Source of the DNA: Pannonibacter phragmitetus DSM 14782
GTDB lineage: Bacteria > Pseudomonadota > Alphaproteobacteria > Rhizobiales > Stappiaceae
NCBI RefSeq assembly: GCF_000382365.1
Contig: NZ_KB908220.1
Span: 124,001-188,000 of the forward strand
Direction of reading: 5' to 3'
DNA: 64,000 bases
How positions within the stretch are numbered: position 1 is the first letter of the stretch; every line of letters begins with the position of its first letter. Below the pieces are notes generated by a model, which was not told the DNA's origin, did not search any database, and saw only the letters and a list, made by a program, of their open reading frames with translations. Below, piece after piece: positions 62,030 through 64,000 of this stretch. The position numbers and the translations under genes are program-made.

Positions 62030-62080
62030 CCCTCCTTGAGCGGGGGAGATGCCCCCAGCCCGAAAAACCGCGCTGGGGCG
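62030..62080. repeat. partial diverged copy of the MITE-like end
   Basis: CCCTCCTTGAGCGGGGGAGATG then CCCCCAGC and GCTGGGGCG resembles one terminal arm of the element at 61823-61975, but the rest is missing. It may be the remains of an older insertion. Confidence 0.55.
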
Positions 62081-62103
62081 CCAGGTCTCTAGGCCGCATC
62101 CTA

Positions 62104-62319
62104 TCACTCTTTGCCGGTGACAATCGGCAGTGTTTCAAGATGCTTGCCGATGGTCTCGACAACATCGTGATGCATCGGAAGATTGATCTTTTCGGTCTCC
62201 CATCGCTCCATGAAGAGCGCGACGGTTTCCTCGGCGGTATCGAGGACGAGCTTGCGCGGCAGTTTGGCTTCTCTGGCCTTGCGTAAGCGATCCGCGATCT
62301 CTTGGATTTCGTATCTCAT
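62104..62319 (-). CDS. small hypothetical protein
   Basis: A 71-residue protein with an N-terminal helical segment (EIQEIADRLRKAREAK) and a second helix (EETVALFMERWETEK). No family is recognised. ATG 62319 lacks a good ribosome site, and the 3' end lies next to a partial repeat, so it may be a fragment. The charged, helix-rich sequence argues for a real or recently lost gene. Confidence 0.4.
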   Translation of the reverse strand: MRYEIQEIADRLRKAREAKLPRKLVLDTAEETVALFMERWETEKINLPMHHDVVETIGKHLETLPIVTGKE

Positions 62320-62525
62320 CGATGTTTATTTCTGCATCAAAAACCAAATATGATGCAGAATAACACATCGTAACGCCGGAAAATTGCCGTCGCGCTCCCC
62401 TCCCCTGCGTCCCTTTGCCATTCCCCCGCACATCGACACCGCCCCCTGCCGCCGGTAGATTTGCCCGGACAGATACTCCCCCGAGGGCGCCGTGTGGTGC
62501 CGGGTTTGGCTGATGGCGGTTCAGG

Positions 62526-62942
62526 ATGCAGGTTTCTTCTCAAGGCTCTTCCTCTGACAATGCGGCGTCACAGGCCACGCATCCGCTGTTCCGGGCGGGG
62601 ATGGTGGCGGCCGGGCTGTGCGGGGCGGCCGGCGTCGCGCTGGCGGCGCTTGGCACGCATATGGATGCAACCGGGATGATGAGTGTTGCCTCCAACATGC
62701 TGCTGTTCCACGCCCCGGCGTTTCTGGGCCTCGGCGCGCTGGCACAACTGCGGCGGGTGCCGCTGCTGCCCGTGGCCTTCGTGCTGCTGCTGGCGGGCGT
62801 TGCGCTGTTCAGCGGCGATCTGGTCAGCCGGGCGCTCACGGCTGAACGGCTGTTTGCCATGTCCGCGCCCACGGGTGGCTCACTGATGATCTGCGGCTGG
62901 CTCGCCGTGCTGCTCAGCGCGGCCTTCGTGCGGCCGCGCTGA
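62526..62942 (+). CDS. DUF423 small membrane protein
   Basis: A 138-residue protein with four hydrophobic segments, typical of DUF423 (YgdD-like): GLCGAAGVALAALGTHM near the N-terminus, FHAPAFLGLGAL, and LLLAGVALFSGDL. It has no known function. ATG 62526 is assumed; the first about 20 residues are polar. Confidence 0.82.
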   Translation: MQVSSQGSSSDNAASQATHPLFRAGMVAAGLCGAAGVALAALGTHMDATGMMSVASNMLLFHAPAFLGLGALAQLRRVPLLPVAFVLLLAGVALFSGDLVSRALTAERLFAMSAPTGGSLMICGWLAVLLSAAFVRPR

Positions 62943-62982
62943 AGATCAACCTCCCGGTGCACTGACACACCGGGAGCTTCCC

Positions 62983-63738
62983 TCAGGTCTTGGAGATGGA
63001 ATTGCCGCCATCGGCGGTCAGTGCCGTGCCGGTGACGAAGGAGGCATAGTCACTGAGGAGGAAGGCGGCAGCTGCCGCGATCTCTTCCGGCCGGGCAAGG
63101 CGCTTCAGGGCATGCAAGCCGGCCACCCAGTCCAGCGAGGCCTGATCCTGCGGCGCCATGTCCGTGCGGGTGCCGCCCGGCAACAGGGCGTTGACCCGGA
63201 GCCCTGCCGCGCCATGTTCGGCGGCCAGAACCTGCGTCAGGCCAATGAGCCCCGCCTTTGCCGCCGCATAGGCTGCCATACCCGGCAGGCCCGCCGCATG
63301 GCCGACGAAGGTGGAGGTGAAGACGATGGCGCCCTGCCCGCCATCCGCCAGCATGGCCGGGATCTGCGCCCGTGCCAGATGGAAGGCGCTGGTGAGGTTG
63401 ACCTCCAGCACCCGGTGCCAGTTGGCCGGGCTCATCTGCGGCAGCGGCACCATGTCCCCCACCATGCCGGCATTGTTGAAGGCCCCGTCGAGACGGCCGA
63501 ACTGGCCGAGCGCGGCATCCACCAGCGCCTGCGCATGTTCCGCCTCAGCCACATCACCAGAGACAGGGACAGCTGCGCCGCCGCCCGCGCTGATCTCAGC
63601 TGCCAGCGCCTCCAGCCTGTCCTTGCGTCTGGCGCCAATGACGAGCCTTGCCCCGCGTGCCGCAAACATCCGCGCTGCCGCTTCGCCGATGCCGCTGCTG
63701 GCGCCGGTGATGATGATGACCTTGTCTTTCAGTTGCAT
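62983..63738 (-). CDS. short-chain dehydrogenase/reductase (SDR)
   Basis: A 251-residue classical SDR. The Rossmann motif is TGASSGIGEAAARMFA (residues about 10-25), the NNAG motif AFNNAG near residue 88, the active site Ser in FTSTFVG, and the Tyr-Lys pair YAAAKAGL. It ends in the cofactor block LTADGGNSISK. Substrate is not known. ATG 63738 follows GGAGAGC. Confidence 0.93.
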   Translation of the reverse strand: MQLKDKVIIITGASSGIGEAAARMFAARGARLVIGARRKDRLEALAAEISAGGGAAVPVSGDVAEAEHAQALVDAALGQFGRLDGAFNNAGMVGDMVPLPQMSPANWHRVLEVNLTSAFHLARAQIPAMLADGGQGAIVFTSTFVGHAAGLPGMAAYAAAKAGLIGLTQVLAAEHGAAGLRVNALLPGGTRTDMAPQDQASLDWVAGLHALKRLARPEEIAAAAAFLLSDYASFVTGTALTADGGNSISKT

Positions 63739-63954
63739 GGATCTGCTCTCCGGTTGAAAACACCGGCAAGCTAGGCGGCAGGAGAAGCCGGGACGACCCG
63801 AAACCAGACTGGCAAGCCCTTGTCCGGACAGGAATATTTTTGCATTCCGCTCGCTTTCCGGGTTGCGGCGGATGAGGAAGCGGGAGGCCCCAACGGCAAA
63901 GGGCGGAGCCGTTCCCGGCCCCGCCCCTTGCTCATTGCGAAAACGCGTATTGCG
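63739..63954. other. 216-bp intergenic region
   Basis: No supported gene. It lies between the start of the SDR gene and the stop of the partial right-edge gene, both on the minus strand. It contains the terminator-like hairpin at 63898-63926 and should contain the SDR promoter. Confidence 0.4.
63898..63926 (-). terminator. terminator-like hairpin after the right-edge gene
   Basis: GGGCGGAGCC (63901-63910) / GGCCCCGCCC (63917-63926) with one mismatch and a 6-base loop, followed on the minus strand by TTT. It lies about 30 bases past the stop of the partial gene at 63955. Confidence 0.55.
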
Positions 63955-64000
63955 TCACTTCAGCCGTGCGGCATGCCATTCCACATGATCGCGGCCGAAG
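63955..64000 (-). CDS. C-terminal end of an unidentified gene
   Basis: Reading the minus strand from the right edge gives FGRDHVEWHAARLK and then a TGA stop (63955-63957). The frame is open to the window edge and a hairpin follows. The fragment is too short to assign a family. Confidence 0.4.
   Translation of the reverse strand, partial: FGRDHVEWHAARLK

Larger units (their letters stand above)
61690..62103. other. gap with parE-like fragment and repeat copies
   Basis: A 414-bp region without an intact gene. It contains a parE-like fragment (61703-61823), the second copy of the MITE-like element (61823-61975) and a partial diverged copy (62030-62080). Confidence 0.6.

Overview
The window is a GC-rich chromosomal segment from an alphaproteobacterium. 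The gene content (Na+-NQR, ArsH, AllE/AllA, PHA synthase, DUF3141, NHLP-type RiPP genes) and the coding style fit a marine or soil member of Rhizobiales/Stappiaceae, of the Pannonibacter/Labrenzia kind. That placement is an inference; no rRNA or marker set is present. Most genes share one composition. The clear exceptions are an AT-rich FRG-domain gene (59903-61267) and AT-rich gene-free stretches near 8630-8705 and 19020-19140.

Layout. 1-4089: 3' part of an alkaline phosphatase, then a Tat-secreted protein and an ABC ATPase/permease pair whose permease carries a His-rich loop, probably a zinc/metal system. 4176-5292: RES/Xre toxin-antitoxin pair. 5353-6477: AI-2E family transporter. 6920-7071: a MITE-like repeat that recurs inverted at 61823-61975. 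7127-8478: ureide (allantoin) degradation genes. 8897-9570: small Sel1 protein and tRNA-Ser(GCT), followed by a fused GIY-YIG/exonuclease gene. 12093-17082: PHA-synthase-like protein, beta-CASP metallo-hydrolase and GntP permease. 17390-21865: baeRF-type protein, periplasmic carbonic anhydrase, ornithine cyclodeaminase-like protein and ArsH, with an eight-copy tetranucleotide tract between the last two.

22143-29468 holds a complete Na+-translocating NADH:quinone reductase: nqrABCDEF on the minus strand, with its maturation genes apbE and nqrM divergent on the plus strand. 29952-34576 holds a CoA-transferase pair, a DUF3141 hydrolase and FabI.

34930-40582 is the most interesting region. It encodes a C39-peptidase ABC exporter, a second ABC exporter half with a degenerate signature motif, a 101-aa NHLP-type RiPP precursor with a Gly-Gly cleavage site and a 19-residue Lys-rich, Cys-free core, and a GNAT acyltransferase directly upstream of the precursor. 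This set resembles GNAT-modified lipopeptide RiPPs (selidamide type) and is a good candidate for an undescribed natural-product locus.

40818-46902: TerC-type membrane protein with a strong terminator, CHASE2 nucleotide cyclase with a secreted partner, SH3 protein, RarD and a small cupin. 46903-56567: a peptide-utilisation operon (racemase, GntR regulator with two identical operator-like inverted repeats, substrate-binding protein, two permeases, gamma-glutamyltransferase, DUF1028 protein, dual ATPase), with three tandem hairpins inside it. 56686-64000: PPOX-type flavoprotein, DUF2306 protein, M3 peptidase, the FRG gene, an apparently orphan ParD, repeats, DUF423 protein, an SDR oxidoreductase and the C-terminus of a further gene running off the right edge.
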